DNA of 64,000 nt from Candidatus Poribacteria bacterium (GCA_028821605.1 JAPPFM010000041.1:225728-289727); one strand, 5' to 3'. Shown: positions 1 to 9,900, numbered from the stretch's first letter. A program made the numbers and translations. The notes: a model not told the origin generated them from the sequence alone.

Positions 1-1
1 A

Positions 2-517
2 ATCATTGATGAATTGCAATTCGGTGATCGGATTCGGGAGATCGTCCACGAACAGCAGCCAACGCTTGAAAGAACAGTCAGTCGATTGGAATTAGATATC
101 GGTTTTCAAAGAGAGATTTGGTTCAACCCAGCACGGATAAACCCACCGCTACAAATAGGTATCCTTTTTGAAAACGTCCTGCGCGCAGACTTGGTAGAAC
201 CGCTTCCATTCCGATTGGGTATCGGTGTCGCCTATGAACCTCTGCGATGGGTTACAGTGGCGACAGACCTCTGGCGGGATACAGGACAGAAGGGAATTAG
301 TTTCGCTATTGGTGGTGAATTACACAAAACGTGGACAGGAGCAGTTCCAAAGACTGTGGCACTCCGAGCCGGTGTCGGACGAGCAAATTCAGAGTTCTAT
401 TCCTCTTTCGGTGTCGGTCTGAGGCTTGGCACCACATATTTGGAATACACGACAAACATAGAAAATGGTGCCTATGATTCAAACAAACATCTATTCGCAT
501 TCACCCTACGATTCTAA
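2..517 (+). CDS. Outer-membrane beta-barrel protein, C-terminal part (partial)
   Basis: The reading frame is open from the left edge, so the start lies outside the window; about 171 residues are visible. The protein is made of alternating short hydrophobic and polar stretches and ends in a terminal Phe (last residues FTLRF), the usual end of an outer-membrane barrel. Segments such as LPFRLGIGVAYEPLRW and VALRAGVGRANSEFYSSFGVGLR resemble consecutive barrel strands of PorV/UPF0164-like proteins. That family link is an inference. A PorV-like protein would fit the type IX-like sorting domain carried by the large protein at 20915-26059, but there is no direct link. The stop is followed by a perfect inverted repeat at 541-569. 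Confidence 0.6.
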   Translation: MIDELQFGDRIREIVHEQQPTLERTVSRLELDIGFQREIWFNPARINPPLQIGILFENVLRADLVEPLPFRLGIGVAYEPLRWVTVATDLWRDTGQKGISFAIGGELHKTWTGAVPKTVALRAGVGRANSEFYSSFGVGLRLGTTYLEYTTNIENGAYDSNKHLFAFTLRF

Positions 518-540
518 CTCAAATAGAATTTTCACACCCT

Positions 541-569
541 CGCTGGCGAGGTTTAAAACCTCGCCAGCG
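541..569. repeat. Perfect 14-bp-arm inverted repeat
   Basis: CGCTGGCGAGGTTT, one base, then its exact reverse complement. It has no T-tract, so it is not a classical terminator. The same core recurs at 32758-32784 inside another palindromic element, and a degenerate form is seen near 51178-51208, so it is a dispersed repeat. Confidence 0.8.
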
Positions 570-608
570 GCATGTAGGCAGTAAGGTCTATCGCGGAGGT
601 AACTCGGT

Positions 609-1931
609 ATGGCAGATAAAAATAGCGTTATTCAGGTTGGCGTTGCAGAAGTAGATATTACGCCAGACTATCCGATTCGACTCAGTGGTTATGGGAGTCG
701 CCGCACAGAATCCGACGGTATTATCCAGCCGATATGGTCGAAGGCACTTGCTATCGGTAATGATACAGATGAACCGGTTGTTTTAGTGACGGTTGAAAAT
801 TGCGGTTTACCGGATGAACTCACCGAAGAGGTATCGCGCCGAATCAAGCAGAAAACAGGGATTTCCCGCGCCCACTTTGCAGCATGTTTTACGCACACGC
901 ATAGCGCGCCCTGTCTAACAAACGCCGCGCCGTTTCTATTTAGTTCGGATATACCCCCGGAACAACAGGAAACGATCGATAAATACACCCAGCAACTTAC
1001 CGACTGGATGGAAGCCGTCGCACTGGAAGCACTCGCAAATCGTGAGCCATCACGGTTGACATGGGGTATTGGAGAACTCGGATTCGCCAAAAATCGGCGA
1101 ACCGAGGGTGGACCGGTGGATCACTCACTGCCGTGTATGCAAGTCAGGGATTTAGACGGCACCCTGCGCGCTGTGTGGGCGAGTTACGCTTGCCACTGTA
1201 CAACGTTGGCTGGAACGGACAATCATATCTGTGGCGACTGGGCAGGATACGCGCAAGATGCGATCCAAGATGCTCTTCCGGGTGTAACTGCGTTAATCAC
1301 AATCGGATGTGGTGCCGACGCGAATCCCGAATCCCGTATGATGCCGATGCCAGATGGGGAAGAGGAAGTCTTTAGTACTCGCCTTGCGTATGCGAAAGCA
1401 CACGGAGAGGCACTTTCAGAAGAAATCCAACGGATGCTGAAAAGGGATGCCAATCCGCTTTCTGAAGCCCCGACAGGTGCGTTTGAACGGGTTAATCTAC
1501 CGTTTGACACACTGCCGACACATGAAGAATGGGAGGCACGTGTAGCAGCAGGCGGTCACGATGCCTATCATGCCCAAAAGCACCTCGAACGCTTACAGAA
1601 AGGACAGTCGATACAAACGGAACTCTCCTATCCGGTACAAGCGTGGAGGTTCGGTGATGAGCTCGGTGTTGTTTTCCTTGCAAGCGAGGTCGTCGTGGAT
1701 TATTCACTGCGTCTCAAGAGCGAGTTAGATGCCGAAAGACTGTGGGTAGGGGCATACGCAAACGCTTTTCCGTGCTATATCCCATCGGAACGCGTGTTAG
1801 CCGAAGGTGGCTATGAGGGTGGTGGTGCGATGCTCTATTTCGGTCCACCAACTCGATTCGCCACCGGTGTTGAGCAGTTGGTGATTGACACAGTCCATCG
1901 ACTGTTGCCGGAGGATTTCTCAAGGGGATGA
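609..1931 (+). CDS. Neutral/alkaline ceramidase-like hydrolase
   Basis: A 440-residue protein matching the N-terminal domain of neutral/alkaline non-lysosomal ceramidases, which cleave the amide bond of ceramide. It starts with the family pattern GVAEVDITPDYPIRLSGYGSR. It carries the zinc-binding type motif FTHTHSAP (His96 and His98) and a further His in ASYACHC (His196), matching the zinc histidines of the Pseudomonas enzyme. No signal peptide is visible, and the protein is shorter than secreted ceramidases (about 650 residues), lacking their C-terminal domain. In this family many such proteins have unknown substrates, so ceramide is not assured. The start is supported by GGAGG eight bases upstream. 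The stop is five bases before the next ATG, suggesting co-transcription. Confidence 0.75.
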   Translation: MADKNSVIQVGVAEVDITPDYPIRLSGYGSRRTESDGIIQPIWSKALAIGNDTDEPVVLVTVENCGLPDELTEEVSRRIKQKTGISRAHFAACFTHTHSAPCLTNAAPFLFSSDIPPEQQETIDKYTQQLTDWMEAVALEALANREPSRLTWGIGELGFAKNRRTEGGPVDHSLPCMQVRDLDGTLRAVWASYACHCTTLAGTDNHICGDWAGYAQDAIQDALPGVTALITIGCGADANPESRMMPMPDGEEEVFSTRLAYAKAHGEALSEEIQRMLKRDANPLSEAPTGAFERVNLPFDTLPTHEEWEARVAAGGHDAYHAQKHLERLQKGQSIQTELSYPVQAWRFGDELGVVFLASEVVVDYSLRLKSELDAERLWVGAYANAFPCYIPSERVLAEGGYEGGGAMLYFGPPTRFATGVEQLVIDTVHRLLPEDFSRG

Positions 1932-1935
1932 TCTT

Positions 1936-2790
1936 ATGAAAACAGTATTTACGGTACTTGTGATGCTCCTGATGGTGTTGATGCCCGAAGGAGATCATCT
2001 CATGAGAACGACAGTCGCCCAATCACCAAGTGTTCCAGAAGGGATGGTACTTATTCCTGCAGGCGAATTTCAGATGGGCAGCACCGACTCTGAGGGAGAT
2101 AGCGACGAGCTGCCCGTACATACCGTCTACTTGGATGCGTTCTATATGGACATATTCGAGGTGACTGTCGGTCAGTATAACGAATTTGTCCGAGCCACCG
2201 GGTATACACCTTTAGGGAATCAGGTTTTGAATCTTTCACCAACGGATTGGCATCCTGTTGTTGGTGTGAATTGGTATGATGCCATGGCTTACGCGACATG
2301 GGCGGGTAAACGGTTACCGACTGAGGCAGAATGGGAAAAAGCTGCCCGCGGCGGTTTAGCAGGTAAGAAGTATCCGTGGGGCGACACGCCGCCGGACGGA
2401 ACACAGTGTAACTTCGCCGATATGCTCGCAGGGCATCTTGAATGGGCAAATCTGGACGTTGATGATGGTTATGCACATTCCGCACCAGTTGGAAACTTCC
2501 CACCAAATGGATATGGATTGTATGATATGGGTGGCAATGTGCGTGAGTGGTGTCTTGACGCGTGGGATGCTGATTTTTATGCGAATTCCCCGCGTCAGAA
2601 TCCGTTTGCTGATGGGAGTTTGGAAGATGTTTTATCTAATTTTAAGACGATTACATCTGCGCGTGTGACGCGCGGCGGTTCTTGGTGGACACCACCGGAT
2701 TTTCTGCGTGTGGCTTTCCGAAATGAGAGCAGCCCATCAGCCGCATATATCAATAATGGGTTTCGCTGCGTGAAGGATATCGCCCCTTAA
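1936..2790 (+). CDS. Secreted SUMF1/FGE-sulfatase-domain protein
   Basis: 284 residues. A hydrophobic N-terminal segment (about residues 2-16) looks like a signal peptide. From about residue 35 the formylglycine-generating-enzyme fold is clear: PEGMVLIPAGEFQMGS, YMDIFEVTVGQYNEFV, PVVGVNWYDAMAYATWAGKRLPT (in parts), EAEWEKAARGG, YPWGD, GLYDMGGNVREWCLD, RGGSW and NNGFRCVKD. The cysteine pair that follows GGS in true sulfatase-modifying enzymes is absent: after RGGSW come aromatic and Pro residues. It is therefore probably not a formylglycine generator but one of the many non-catalytic or otherwise active family members. The frame can be extended upstream into the ceramidase gene, but ATG 1936 gives the signal peptide and is preceded by AAGGGG. 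Confidence 0.8.
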   Translation: MKTVFTVLVMLLMVLMPEGDHLMRTTVAQSPSVPEGMVLIPAGEFQMGSTDSEGDSDELPVHTVYLDAFYMDIFEVTVGQYNEFVRATGYTPLGNQVLNLSPTDWHPVVGVNWYDAMAYATWAGKRLPTEAEWEKAARGGLAGKKYPWGDTPPDGTQCNFADMLAGHLEWANLDVDDGYAHSAPVGNFPPNGYGLYDMGGNVREWCLDAWDADFYANSPRQNPFADGSLEDVLSNFKTITSARVTRGGSWWTPPDFLRVAFRNESSPSAAYINNGFRCVKDIAP

Positions 2791-2833
2791 AACTGTTTGT
2801 AGACGTGGTTGAATGTTTAGTGCATAAGATAGT

Positions 2834-3109
2834 TCACGGCGATATGAATTTGCTTGCGAGTGGTTCTACGTGTTTATGCATTGCTGTGCCGCCAATCCAA
2901 CCTGCAAATCCGACAACGATTGTACCCACAGTAAATATCAGGGCATTCACATAGCGATGGATTCGGGACCATCCTTCGCTGGCTGCACGAGCATTTTCTA
3001 TAAACAGGATAGACACAACTATAATCATTGATATTCCTACAGTTATGGCTATTCCGATCCACGGCTCCAGTTTAGTCCAGTCAAGAGTAAAAGCCCACAT
3101 GCCCGCCAA
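2834..3109 (-). CDS. Small membrane protein of unknown function
   Basis: About 88-91 residues with two clear hydrophobic segments (GIAITVGISMIIVVSILF and a second around ALIFTVGTIVVGFAGWIGG). I do not recognise a family. The start is uncertain: TTG at 3109 or ATG at 3100 are the only initiators, yet the same frame stays open upstream to the stop at 3200-3202. That upstream stretch reads like protein (KKPKKSWSAATLKWFSLYS), with a third hydrophobic stretch (SLYSIGILAGMWAFTL) spanning the proposed start. Either a non-standard start is used or the gene has lost its N-terminus. It is convergent with the SUMF1 gene, with a 43-bp gap. Confidence 0.5.
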   Translation of the reverse strand: MAGMWAFTLDWTKLEPWIGIAITVGISMIIVVSILFIENARAASEGWSRIHRYVNALIFTVGTIVVGFAGWIGGTAMHKHVEPLASKFISP

Positions 3110-3276
3110 AATCCCAATGCTGTAGAGTGAAAACCACTTTAAGGTAGCGGCAGACCATGACTTTTTAGGTTTTTTTATAAAACCACGAAAAGAGCGAAAC
3201 TAACGACGCAGGTCAGAATTCACACGGTTTTGGATGTGTTCCATGGAATCGTCAGACATTTGGATGCCCCCAATGC

Positions 3277-3310
3277 AAAAAAGAAGGCGCGATCGGAACA
3301 TCGCACCTTC
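3277..3310 (-). terminator. Rho-independent terminator of the dus-dapF-dapA unit
   Basis: On the minus strand GAAGGTGCGAT, a six-base loop, ATCGCGCCTTC and six T. The 11-bp stem is fully paired with one G-U pair. It starts 12 bases beyond the dapA stop. Confidence 0.9.
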
Positions 3311-3321
3311 CACTTTTTTCA

Positions 3322-4197
3322 CTAAATCAAACCCGTTTCCGAAAGCGTATCCCGCAAGGACTCAAGGTTCGCAGGAACCATTGGTGCGAGCGGCAACCGC
3401 AATTTCCCGTTGAGTTTGCCCATCAGTTGGAGAGCGGTTTTCGCAGGAATCGGGTTCGTCTCAATAAAGAGATCAACCGCCAGCGGCAACGTTTTATAGT
3501 GAAGTTTTTGGGCGAGTTCAAGATTTCCCGCATGGAAAGCATTACACATCTCCGCAACATCTGCCGGTGCGATGTTCGCCACAACTGAAATAACACCCTT
3601 ACCACCAACAGCCATAATCGGTAGGGTATTGACATCATCGCCGGAAAGCACGACAAAATCATCGGGGCATAAGTTGACAACTTCACTGGCGCGTTTGAGC
3701 TCGCCAGTCGCCTCCTTGAGAGCGACGATGTTCGGGTGCTCCGCAAGCCTTGCGATCGTAGGTGAAAGGATGTCGGTCCCGCATCGTCCGGGAACGTTAT
3801 AGACAACGATCGGGATGTCCACCGTGTCGGCGATTTTCATATAGTGGGCATACAACCCCTCTTGGGTCGGTTTGTTGTAATAGGGAGTGACAATCAGGGC
3901 AGCATCTGCACCAGCGGCTTTCGCGTGTTCTGTTGCGCGCAAGGTGCGTGTTGTCGAGTTGGAACCCGTGCCAGCGATAATAGGCACCTGCCCATTCACA
4001 GTTTCGACAGTGAGTTCTATCACCCTATCGTGTTCAGCCTCAGACAGCGCAGGAGATTCACCTGTTGTGCCACACGGGACGATGCCGTGCGTGCCGCCGT
4101 CAAGCTGAAATTGAATCAGTTCCTTGAGTTTCGCTTCGTCAAGCGATTCATCGTCCTTAAATGGTGTGACGAGTGCAACATAAGAGCCTTGAAACAT
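3322..4197 (-). CDS. dapA: 4-hydroxy-tetrahydrodipicolinate synthase
   Basis: Condenses pyruvate with aspartate semialdehyde, the first committed step of diaminopimelate/lysine synthesis, in the cytoplasm. It has 291 residues, the normal length. The pyruvate Schiff-base lysine is Lys161 (VALKEATGEL), the catalytic Tyr is Tyr133 (VVYNVPGRCG), and the substrate loop GTTGES is at 43-48. A strong AGGAGG lies six bases before the ATG. It is downstream of dapF with a 55-bp gap on the same strand, and a terminator follows. The cluster supplies DAP for peptidoglycan, which fits a walled diderm cell. Confidence 0.97.
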   Translation of the reverse strand: MFQGSYVALVTPFKDDESLDEAKLKELIQFQLDGGTHGIVPCGTTGESPALSEAEHDRVIELTVETVNGQVPIIAGTGSNSTTRTLRATEHAKAAGADAALIVTPYYNKPTQEGLYAHYMKIADTVDIPIVVYNVPGRCGTDILSPTIARLAEHPNIVALKEATGELKRASEVVNLCPDDFVVLSGDDVNTLPIMAVGGKGVISVVANIAPADVAEMCNAFHAGNLELAQKLHYKTLPLAVDLFIETNPIPAKTALQLMGKLNGKLRLPLAPMVPANLESLRDTLSETGLI

Positions 4198-4252
4198 GTA
4201 AACCCTCCTTGCTGGCTACGGAAACCCAACGGTGTGGGTTTTCCTGCTACTT

Positions 4253-5077
4253 TTAATAATTCCATGCGTCTGTTGTGAGTTCACCAACGTAGATAACGCG
4301 AGCATCGCCTTCGAGGTAGACGTTCTGAGCTTCTCCGTTTTCTACGTCAAAATGGATTTTAAGAACCACGCCACTCGCTGTTTTGACAGCAACAGGAGAT
4401 GCGACTTTTCCCAATGTCGCAGCGACAATAGCAGAAGCGATTGAACCTGTGCCACAAGCGAGTGTCTCATCTTCAACGCCACGTTCATACGTTCGGATGT
4501 CAATTAATCCTGATGACTGAACACGGATAAAATTCGCGTTGGTGCCATCGGGTTTGAAATCGTCGTGATAGCGTGTCTGTTGTCCCAAGTCAAAGACATC
4601 TGTTCCTTCCAAGTCCTCTACAAAGAAAACAACGTGCGGTACACCGCTGTTCGCGAACCCGACGGTATGCATCCCATCGTCTAACTGGAGTCGGACATTG
4701 AGCCGAATGTCCGTTGGATCGCTCATACGGACTTTAACGTTCGTACCCACTATCTCGGATTCATAAATTCCAGCGTTCGTCAGAAACCGCATTTTTTCAG
4801 ACGCGATTCCATTCAGATAAGCGAACTTAGAAATACAGCGTGCGCCATTCCCACAAGTCTCCACTTCACCACCATCAGCGTTGAAGTAGCGCATGCGAAA
4901 ATCGACATCGTCTGCTTTTTCGACGAGAAGAACACCATCAGCTCCAACTGACATACGACGTTGGCAGAGTTTTTTGACAAAATCTGTATCGGTGCTATCA
5001 ACAATTTCCGCCAGATTATTAATGATGACGAAATCGTTCCCAGCACCGCTGAGTTTCATAAAGGGTATCTTTTCCAT
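4253..5077 (-). CDS. dapF: Diaminopimelate epimerase
   Basis: Converts LL- to meso-diaminopimelate with two cysteines acting as acid and base. Both are present: Cys75 in ETCGNGARC and Cys208 in TLACGTGS. The N-terminus (KLSGAGNDFVIINN) is the family signature, and 274 residues is the usual size. AAGGA is seen before the ATG. The gene lies between dus (95 bp upstream) and dapA (55 bp downstream), most likely in one transcript. Confidence 0.97.
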   Translation of the reverse strand: MEKIPFMKLSGAGNDFVIINNLAEIVDSTDTDFVKKLCQRRMSVGADGVLLVEKADDVDFRMRYFNADGGEVETCGNGARCISKFAYLNGIASEKMRFLTNAGIYESEIVGTNVKVRMSDPTDIRLNVRLQLDDGMHTVGFANSGVPHVVFFVEDLEGTDVFDLGQQTRYHDDFKPDGTNANFIRVQSSGLIDIRTYERGVEDETLACGTGSIASAIVAATLGKVASPVAVKTASGVVLKIHFDVENGEAQNVYLEGDARVIYVGELTTDAWNY

Positions 5078-5172
5078 TCCAGGTCCTTTACTGCGGAGGT
5101 ATAGTTTTAGTTTATGATAATATTATGTGGTTTTCAAGTCAAGTGTTTTTTCAGGCTCTCTGAATCCTATTC

Positions 5173-6165
5173 CTACGAGAACCCTAACATTAGGGCATGC
5201 GTCCGGAGTTCCGATACAATGCCTAAAACACCGTCGTAACTATCACATGTAACCAGGCGATAGCGAAAGGGTTTGACGTGCGGGATGCCCTTAAAATAGT
5301 TGCTATAGTGCCGACGCATCTCAACGAGACCGAGTTTTAATCCTTTCCATTTAATGGAAAAATCGAGATGTTTTCTAAAAACCTTGATGCGTTCATCTAT
5401 AGAGGGCGGTGGGAGCGATTCCGCGGTTGCGAAATAGTGTTTTATCTCGTTGAAAATCCACGGATAACCGATCGCGGCGCGCCCAATCATAATGCCGTCA
5501 ACACCGTATTGCTGCCGCATCTCTGCCGCTTTTTGCGGACTATCGACATCACCGTTGCCGAAGACAGGGATCGTCATACGCGGGTTATCTTTAATCCTAC
5601 CGATGAGCGTCCAATCGGCCTCTCCTTTATACATCTGTCGGCGGGTTCTGCCGTGAATAGCGATTGCTTGAATACCGACATCCTGTAGCCGCTCGGCGAC
5701 TTCAACAATGTATTTTGTTTTATCGTCCCATCCGAGACGGGTTTTGACGGTGACAGGCAACTGCGTGGCTTTGACCATTTCGGCAGTCATTTTCACCATC
5801 TTCGGTATGTCTTGTAGGATACCGGCACCTGCCCCTTTGCATGTAACCTTCTTGACAGGACACCCATAGTTAATGTCGATGATGTCAGGTTGGACCTTTT
5901 CGGTGATCTCGACAGAGACGCGCATGGAGTCGATGTCGTGCCCAAAGATTTGGATGCCGATGGGTCTTTCCGCTTCAAAAATATCCAATTTGGCAACACT
6001 TGGTGCCGCGTCCCGAATAAGTGCTTCGGAGGAGATGAATTCGGTGTACATGAGATCCGCACCGTTTTCCTTGCAGACGGCGCGGAAAGGCGGATCGCTC
6101 ACATCTTCCATCGGTGCGAGCAACAGTGGAAAGTCTGGGATATTGAGGTTGCCGATTGTTAACAT
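5173..6165 (-). CDS. dus: tRNA-dihydrouridine synthase (DusB type)
   Basis: FMN enzyme that reduces uridines in tRNA D-loops. The TIM-barrel hallmarks are in order: LLLAPMEDVSDPPFR (15-29), the tRNA-engaging catalytic Cys102 in NYGCPVKKV, TVKTRLGWDD, AIHGRTRRQMYKG and GNGDV, then GVDGIMIGRAAIGYPW. Its 330 residues match DusB. No other gene follows before dapF. The start at 6165 lies only 31 bases beyond the end of the broken toxin gene and has no clear Shine-Dalgarno sequence. Confidence 0.93.
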   Translation of the reverse strand: MLTIGNLNIPDFPLLLAPMEDVSDPPFRAVCKENGADLMYTEFISSEALIRDAAPSVAKLDIFEAERPIGIQIFGHDIDSMRVSVEITEKVQPDIIDINYGCPVKKVTCKGAGAGILQDIPKMVKMTAEMVKATQLPVTVKTRLGWDDKTKYIVEVAERLQDVGIQAIAIHGRTRRQMYKGEADWTLIGRIKDNPRMTIPVFGNGDVDSPQKAAEMRQQYGVDGIMIGRAAIGYPWIFNEIKHYFATAESLPPPSIDERIKVFRKHLDFSIKWKGLKLGLVEMRRHYSNYFKGIPHVKPFRYRLVTCDSYDGVLGIVSELRTHALMLGFS

Positions 6166-6196
6166 GGTATCTTATTTTAAGGTGTTTTGGAAAATT

Positions 6197-6460
6197 TTAT
6201 TGATGGATCCTGCGTATATATTCATCGTGTTTGCCGATCCAAAACCAGACGAGGGTACCATCTTCTTCACGTGCTAAAGCGCGATAGTTTCTGCTGATTC
6301 GTACAGACCACCGAGTTTTCCCAACCCTTTTAAAATTTAGAGATGGGTGTTCGGGATCTTGCTTCAGTAAAGCAAAATTCTTATCTGCGCGGCGTTGAAT
6401 CTCCCGCGGAAGGCTGTGATAGCATGCCTAAAATGCTTGGTTAGTTTTATAGATCTTTGC
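6197..6460 (-). pseudogene. RelE/ParE-like toxin interrupted by an amber codon
   Basis: The frame after the TAG at 6428-6430 encodes 76 residues typical of a RelE/ParE-family subgroup: HSLPREIQRRADKNFALL, DPEHPSLNFKRV, RWSVRISRNYRAL, DGTLVWFWIGKHDEY. Relatives, as I remember them, begin with a pattern F-W-x-C-(F/Y)-x-x-L-P. Here the frame reads A-F-stop-A-C-Y-H-S-L-P, so TAG sits where a TGG Trp codon is expected. Upstream the same frame continues for about ten codons (AKIYKTNQAF) and overlaps the end of the antitoxin-like gene. There is no ATG or GTG between the TAG and the conserved region, so the protein cannot be made without suppression of the TAG. Most likely a recently inactivated toxin. 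Confidence 0.75.
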
Positions 6461-6749
6461 ACCTACCTGCCCGCAAATCCTCAAGGACGCTCCCATCCAA
6501 TTTATTGAGTTTACCAGTTTTAGCGTCCTCTTCCAACTGTTTATCCCATGCTTCCCAGTCGGCTTCCAAAGTCTCATAAAGCGTGTTTTCAAGGGTCTTC
6601 AGCAATGCTGCTTGTGTACCTTCCTCACATTTCACCTTCGGGTGTTCTTGTATCCATCCTATCCAGCTACTGCCGTTTTTTTGAATCTGGGCAGTATAGG
6701 TTGTCTCGTATTCTGCATCGTAGATTTTGACGGTCTGAATTTTTTCCAT
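6447..6749 (-). CDS. Antitoxin-like protein of a toxin-antitoxin module
   Basis: 100 residues. The N-terminal half (TAQIQKNGSSWIGWIQEHP, then LLKTLENTLYETL) resembles the HicB-like fold of small antitoxins. The acidic tail (ADWEAWDKQLEEDAKTGKLN) would wrap a toxin. It precedes and overlaps the RelE-like frame, as antitoxins usually do. AAGGAGG lies six bases before the ATG, and a consensus promoter is just upstream. With the toxin broken, this could be an orphan antitoxin. Family assignment is by context and pattern only. Confidence 0.6.
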   Translation of the reverse strand: MEKIQTVKIYDAEYETTYTAQIQKNGSSWIGWIQEHPKVKCEEGTQAALLKTLENTLYETLEADWEAWDKQLEEDAKTGKLNKLDGSVLEDLRAGRCKDL

Positions 6750-6787
6750 GTCTGCCTCCTTATGTTCAATCTGTTTACGATAAAGTT

Positions 6788-6816
6788 ATTATACGCGCTT
6801 GTGGTGTGAATGTCAA
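6788..6816 (-). promoter_or_regulatory. Consensus sigma-70 promoter of the toxin-antitoxin module
   Basis: On the minus strand TTGACA (6811-6816), 17 bases, TATAAT (6788-6793). Both hexamers are perfect. The ATG is 38 bases below the -10 box, leaving a short leader with AAGGAGG. Confidence 0.85.
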
Positions 6817-6951
6817 GGCGATTTTCCTTTTTTTAAAAGTAAAAAGGCACAGGTAAAGTATTAACTGTCCTTACTGTATGTACCGCTGTGGGTGCCGCGA
6901 TCATAGCCCTTATTGCCTTGTTCATCTAATATCCACGATTTGGATTTCTCC

Positions 6952-6981
6952 TTGCTTTATCTCCTCAAAGCCTGCTATCAT
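6952..6981 (+). promoter_or_regulatory. Candidate promoter placing the start point at the ATG (leaderless)
   Basis: TTGCTT, 18 bases, TATCAT (6976-6981). Six bases separate the -10 box from ATG 6988, so transcription would begin at or next to the A of the start codon. There is no Shine-Dalgarno sequence. The same geometry is seen at 10997-11009. Confidence 0.45.
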
Positions 6982-6987
6982 ATCCGC

Positions 6988-9900
6988 ATGCCGAAACTCA
7001 ATCTCAAACCCAACCACAAAGCAATCCGCGACTACTACGCCACGCTGCAGCAATACGAACACCAAGGCATCACACACGAAGGTGCCGTCAGTTCACCTTT
7101 TGATACGCTACTCCAATCCTGTGCAAAGCAGATAAACGCCACGCTTGTCCCACAATACCCCATGCGCGCCCGAAAAGGAAACCGTATCGTCATTGACGGC
7201 GCAATCCTCGACGAATACGGACTCCCACTCGGCTACTGGGAAGCGAAAGATATAGACGACGACCTCGCCAAAGCCGTGCAGGAGAAACAGAACGTAGGCT
7301 ATCCGCTCGACAATATCCTCTTTCAAACGCCACAGCGCGCCATCTTATGCCAGAACGGACAGGAGGTACTGGACGTTGACATTACCGAGCCCGCGCATCT
7401 GATTGATACCCTGCAATACCTTTTCTCTTATGCCCCACCCGCGCTGGACAATTGGCAGACTGCGGTCTCCGATTTCAGGGAACACGTCCCTGACCTCGCA
7501 AGCAAACTAAAGGAACTCATCGAGCAACGCTATGAAACCGATCCAGCCTTCAAGAAAGCGTTCTCCGATTTTTACGAAATCTGCCGCACCGCGATTAACC
7601 CCGAACTCTCACAGGATGCAGTCGAGGAGATGCTCATCCAGCATATCCTCACCGAACGCATCTTCAGGACTGTCTTTAACAACTCCGCCTTCACCCGACG
7701 AAACATTATCGCACGTGAGATTGAAAACGTCGTTGACGAACTTATCCGACAAGCGTTCAGTCGCGAGGAATTCCTCAAACCTTTAGACCGGTTCTACGTC
7801 GCGATTGAGCAAGCCGCGATGCTCTGCAAAGACTTCACCCAAAAACAGCACTTCCTCAACACGTTCTATGAGAAATTCTTTCAGGGGTTCTCCGAAGACG
7901 TGGCGGACACACACGGCATCGTCTATACACCGCAACCGATCGTTGATTTCATGGTGAACAGTGTGGCACATATCCTCGAAACCGAGTTCGGTCGATCGCT
8001 CTCGGATACGGGGGTGCATATCATTGATCCATTCGTCGGCACGGGCAACTTCATCGTCCGGCTCATGCAGGACATCCAAGGCACCGCGTTAGAGGAGAAA
8101 TACCGCCACGAGCTCCACTGCAACGAAGTGATGCTACTGCCCTACTACATCGCCAGTCTGAACATTGAACAAGAGTTCTTCCAACGCACAGGGACATATC
8201 TACCGTTTGAAGGCATCGCGCTTGCGGATACGTTTGAATTGCTTGAACAGCAGCAAGGCGAGCTCTTCACGCGTGAGAACACAGAACGCGTAAAGAAACA
8301 GAAGGCGGCGGATATGTTCGTCGTTATCGGTAACCCACCGTACAACGCTTGGCAGGTTAACGAAAATGATAACAACAAAAATCGCAAATATGAGACGATG
8401 GACAAGCAGATCGCAGAGACGTATGCTAAAGACTCCAAAGCAACGCTCAAAAACGCACTCTACGATCCGTATGTGAAAGCGATCCGATGGGCATCAAAGC
8501 GGATTGGAGAGGAAGGGGTTGTCGCATTTGTAACAAATAATGGCTTCCTTGACGGTTTGGCGTTTGACGGGATGCGAAAACATCTTGCAGAAGATTTCGA
8601 CGCGATCTACATTCTGGATTTGGGAGGGAATGCGCGGAAAGGATTAAAGGTTTCTGATGCCAATGTGTTCGGCATTCGGGTTGGGGTGAGCATCAACCTA
8701 TTTATCAAGACAAAGCAGAATCCATCACCGTCTGGTCATATCTTTTATTATCAAACAGACGAACTATGGAACAAAGAGCATAAATTTGAATTTCTCAATG
8801 AACATCAACACATTGGGGCTATTGAGTGGAAATCTATTCAACCGGATGCACGGCACACATGGCTCACCGAAGGGCTCCGCACCGAGTTTGATGCCTTCAT
8901 CCCAATGGGAACTAAGGAAACGAAGAGAAAAAAAGACACAGCAATAAATGTAATCTTTAAGACTTACAGTAGTGGTGTTACGACCGGACGCGACCCATGG
9001 ATTTACAACTTCGACCAAAACGCACTTGCTAATAACATGCACAGAATGATTGAGAATTACAATGCCGAGGTCGCTCGATGGGCGCAAAGGACGAACCGAA
9101 GTGCCAATCTTGATGATTTTGTAGTGTCAGATGATACGAAAATCAAATGGAGTTCAACCTTAAAACAAAAACTGAAGGGTGGACAAACCGCCTCATTTGC
9201 GGAAGCGAAAATCCGACAGTCAATCTATCGTCCCTTTACAAAATCTCACCTCTATTTCGACAGAATGGTAAACGATAGAATGCTTGTATTTCCATTTATC
9301 TTTCCTACTGTGGAAACAGAATCGGAAAATAGAGTGATTATCGTTAGCGATCACGGCTTCCGAGCAGGCTTTAATACCCTGATGGCAAATCTGATTTCTG
9401 ACTCCCACATACTTGCGGCTCAGGACCGCTTTCAATGCTTTCCCTTCTACACCTACGACGAAGATGGCACAAACCGACAGGAAAACATCACCGATTGGGC
9501 ATTGGTAGAATTCCGAACCCACTACAATGACAACACCATCACCAAATGGGACATCTTCCACTACAACTACGCGCTCCTGCACCATCCTACCTATCGCGAG
9601 AAATACGAGATGAACCTCAAGCGCGATCTTCCACATATTCCCTTCGCCGAAGACTTTTGGGAATTTGCCAATGCTGGCGCGGTGTTAGCAGACCTCCACG
9701 TTAACTACGAATCCGCTCCGAAATACGATAAACTGAAAGTCATCGAAACACCGGGGATACAGGTAGATTGGCGCGTCGAGAAGATGAAATTCTCCAAAGA
9801 CAAGACGCAGCTGAAATACAACGATTTCCTCACACTGGACGGCATCCCTACGGAGGTCTACGATTATCGACTCGGCACGCGTTCCGCGTTGGAGTGGGTG

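Noticed and set aside
541..569. Terminator for the left-edge barrel gene
   Set aside because: The stem is strong but no T-tract follows, and the same palindrome occurs inside another repeat, so it is a dispersed element.
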